Assembly (NCBI GenBank): GCA_001779455.1
Contig: MFKE01000017.1
Location: 1-7,098, forward strand
Direction of reading: 5' to 3'
Length of the DNA stretch: 7,098 nucleotides
From: Candidatus Gottesmanbacteria bacterium RIFOXYB1_FULL_47_11
Lineage (GTDB): Bacteria > Patescibacteriota > Microgenomatia > UBA10105 > UBA927
The notes beneath the pieces were generated by a model, which ran no database searches, was not told the origin of the DNA, and saw only the letters and a program-made list of their open reading frames with translations. Shown here piece after piece: positions 5,836 through 7,098 of this stretch. The translations under genes and the position numbers were made by a program. Every line of letters starts with the position of its first letter. Position 1 is the stretch's first letter.

Positions 5836-5864
5836 ATGATATCAGATTTTCCCCATCTTCTCAA
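5836..5864 (-). promoter_or_regulatory. Sigma70-type promoter for rpsP-khpA-trmD inside the end of rnc
   Basis: Reading the minus strand, TTGAGA (5864-5859, 5 of 6 matches) is followed after 17 nt by TATCAT (5841-5836, 5 of 6 matches). The three bases just before the -10 box are TGA, which gives an extended -10 (TGn) and is also the rnc stop codon. The predicted start is near 5829 (A), leaving about 12 nt of leader before the rpsP ATG. This is the best promoter match in the window. Confidence 0.65.
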
Positions 5865-6528
5865 GCGCCTGGAGAGCGGCCTGTTGCTCTGCTTCCTGCT
5901 TGGATTTCCCCTGACCAGCCCCCAGCACGGTCGCGTTGGATCTTGCTTCTACCCAAAACGTACGCGCATGATCCGGTCCTTCACTTTTCACAACGACGTA
6001 GGTAGGACTTAGCCGGGAGCTTTGCTGGATAAGTTCCTGCAGAAGGCTTTTATAATCCACGTATGCTTTATTTTCCACGATGTCTTTTGTCCGTGAGAAA
6101 AGATGTTTGGTGAGGTACTCTCGGCAGACTTCTATACCCTGATCCAAATACAGAGCGCCCAGGAGTGCCTCAAATACATCTGCAAGGAGCGATTGGTTGG
6201 TGCGCCCGCCGCTTGCTTCTTCGCCGTGGCTCAAAAACAGCAGGTCGCCCAAATGAAGCGACTGTGCTATCGTGGACAAACTGGTTGTTTTGACCAGACT
6301 CGAACGGATGTTGGTGAGCATGCCTTCCGGGGAATCCGGATATGTTTGGTACAGATATTCCGAGGTGAGGAACGAGAGAATCGCATCTCCCAAAAATTCC
6401 AACCGTTCGTTACTGGTCCGAATGTCTTTTGCTTCGTTAAGATATGAACGGTGGACGAACGCCTGTTTGAGAAGTTCCTGGCTCCGGAAGGTTACTCCGA
6501 TGGTCGTCTGAAGTTCCTCAAAGGTCAT
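5842..6528 (-). CDS. rnc: Ribonuclease III
   Basis: A 228-residue RNase III, full length for the family. The nuclease domain (about 1-150) carries the signature NERLEFLGDA (40-49). The full acidic set equivalent to the E. coli active site is present: E41, E44, D48, E68, D117 and E120, with LLADVFEALLGALYLDQG around the last two. The double-stranded RNA-binding domain spans about 157-226 and ends in the conserved GKSKQEAEQQAALQALEKM. The enzyme cuts double-stranded RNA in a Mg2+-dependent way, mainly in rRNA precursor processing and mRNA decay. The ATG overlaps the nusB TGA by 4 nt, so it is translationally coupled. Its last codons contain the promoter of the downstream rpsP group. Confidence 0.97.
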   Translation of the reverse strand: MTFEELQTTIGVTFRSQELLKQAFVHRSYLNEAKDIRTSNERLEFLGDAILSFLTSEYLYQTYPDSPEGMLTNIRSSLVKTTSLSTIAQSLHLGDLLFLSHGEEASGGRTNQSLLADVFEALLGALYLDQGIEVCREYLTKHLFSRTKDIVENKAYVDYKSLLQELIQQSSRLSPTYVVVKSEGPDHARTFWVEARSNATVLGAGQGKSKQEAEQQAALQALEKMGKI

Positions 6529-6875
6529 ATGCTTTTTAAAATTGTGCCCAATACGCCGTTTACAAATTTTGAACTCGCATCATTCCCGTATTCTTTGGCC
6601 AGTTCTATTGCCTCATCGATGATTACCTTCGGCGGCTCTTTTTTTTCAACGGTCAGTTCATAGATTGCCAGACGGAGTATTGCCAAATCGATTTTTGCAA
6701 TTTTATCAACCGGCCATTCCGGGGCGGCGGCATGAATGCGTGCATCAATATCCGTCAGATGCGCCATAATGGGTGTAATGTTGTCATCTGACTGCCGGGA
6801 ATTAAAACTCCATGAAAACAGCGAGTCCATGAGAACGCGCCTGTGCTGATGTCGTGGATCTTGGGAGGTTTTCAT
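6525..6875 (-). CDS. nusB: Transcription antitermination factor NusB (short form)
   Basis: A 116-residue NusB. NusB binds boxA of nascent rRNA with S10 (NusE) to allow antitermination and correct rRNA folding. The N-terminal RNA-binding helix is recognisable (SQDPRHQHRRVLMDSLFSW, 4-22). The C-terminal half is highly conserved: KIAKIDLAILRLAIYEL (58-73), then KVIIDEAIELAKEYG (83-97) and SSKFVNGVLG (101-110). It is about 20 residues shorter than typical NusB (E. coli 139); the deficit lies between the first helix and the KID motif, in the middle of the bundle. The start has the window's only clear Shine-Dalgarno site with proper spacing. It ends in a 4-nt overlap with rnc, linking rRNA transcription and rRNA processing. 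Confidence 0.92.
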   Translation of the reverse strand: MKTSQDPRHQHRRVLMDSLFSWSFNSRQSDDNITPIMAHLTDIDARIHAAAPEWPVDKIAKIDLAILRLAIYELTVEKKEPPKVIIDEAIELAKEYGNDASSKFVNGVLGTILKSI

Positions 6876-6884
6876 GAATACGGG

Positions 6885-6891
6885 TCACCTT
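6885..6891 (-). promoter_or_regulatory. Shine-Dalgarno site of nusB overlapping the rpmF stop
   Basis: AAGGTGA on the minus strand (6891-6885) lies 9 nt before the nusB ATG and includes part of the rpmF TAA stop. It is a good match to the anti-Shine-Dalgarno core and supports the chosen nusB start at 6875. Confidence 0.7.
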
Positions 6892-7087
6892 ATTTCTTTG
6901 TCTTCACTGTCTTTTGCTTCACCACTTCACGCCCGCCGTAATACCCGCACGTGCGGCATGCACGGTGCGCAATACGCGGTTTTCCGCAATGGGCGCATGT
7001 CATGAGCTTGGGTAACACCAAATGAATGGCCGCGGTCCGTTTGCCGCCGCGTCTCGTACTGTGTCGTCTTTTTGGTAATGGAGTCAT
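6890..7087 (-). CDS. rpmF: 50S ribosomal protein bL32
   Basis: A 65-residue bL32. It opens with the basic LPKRRHSTRRGGKR region that threads into 23S rRNA, then PKLMTCAHCGKPRIAHRACRTCGYYGGREV. The four zinc ligands are intact (C31-x2-C34 and C44-x2-C47), so this is the zinc-binding (C+) form. A lysine-rich tail (about 57-65) follows. The ATG at 7087 gives MTPLPKRR, close to the usual M-A-V-P-K-R-K start. No Shine-Dalgarno motif is seen in the 11 nt available upstream. It is followed 14 nt later by nusB, whose ribosome binding site overlaps its stop codon. The upstream neighbour is outside the window. Confidence 0.96.
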   Translation of the reverse strand: MTPLPKRRHSTRRGGKRTAAIHLVLPKLMTCAHCGKPRIAHRACRTCGYYGGREVVKQKTVKTKK

Positions 7088-7098
7088 ACGTTCGGTCA

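Noticed and set aside
5560..6012. 150-codon open frame on the plus strand
   Set aside because: It runs antisense to rpsP and the RNA-binding domain of rnc, both certain genes, and its product resembles no family.
5358..6527. Alternative genetic code with UGA as glycine
   Set aside because: TGA ends khpA, rnc and nusB exactly at their family C termini and also ends the first pilin gene, so TGA is a normal stop.
7096..7098. TGA on the minus strand before rpmF as the stop of an upstream gene
   Set aside because: Only three bases are visible, so it cannot be tied to any reading frame.

Overview
The window looks like chromosomal DNA of a small-genome bacterium, most likely a member of the Candidate Phyla Radiation (Patescibacteria). 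This is an inference from gene content. A set of minor pilins sits with PilM, PilN and PilO, but no PilP or secretin PilQ is seen. The housekeeping genes are compact and short versions of their families. Spacing is very tight, with several 4-nt ATGA overlaps and few Shine-Dalgarno sites. TGA serves as a normal stop at the ends of four genes, so the UGA-glycine code of Gracilibacteria and Absconditabacteria does not apply.

Left part, 1-4695, plus strand: a type IV pilus locus. Four prepilin-like genes come first, in the order GspH/FimT-like (cut by the window edge), GspI/PilV-like, GspJ/PilW-like and GspK/PilX-like. This matches the H-I-J-K set that forms the tip-priming complex of type II secretion pseudopili and type IV pili. 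They are followed by pilM (cytoplasmic actin-like protein), pilN and pilO (bitopic membrane proteins with periplasm-side or extracytoplasmic domains). PilM would bind the N-terminal INLI motif of PilN, and PilN and PilO would pair to link the cytoplasmic motor to the growing pilus. Motor ATPases, the platform protein PilC, the prepilin peptidase and a major pilin are not in the window. The pilX-like gene may have its own promoter placed so that the mRNA would be leaderless. pilM carries a run of eight Gs that could make it phase-variable.

Right part, 4702-7087, minus strand: a ribosome and RNA-processing block that converges on the pilus locus, with only 6 nt between the two stop codons. In transcription order it is rpmF (bL32), nusB, rnc (RNase III), rpsP (bS16), khpA (KH-domain RNA chaperone) and trmD (tRNA m1G37 methyltransferase). 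A strong sigma70-type promoter lies in the last codons of rnc and would drive rpsP-khpA-trmD. The usual rimM between khpA and trmD is missing, as are the fatty-acid genes that separate rpmF from rnc in many bacteria.

No RNA genes, mobile elements, CRISPR arrays or intergenic stretches over about 45 nt were found. I see no wholly new system. The items most worth checking are the pilM G-tract, the promoter architecture, the Asp-to-Glu change at the proposed catalytic position of TrmD, and the DPF-type tail on PilO.
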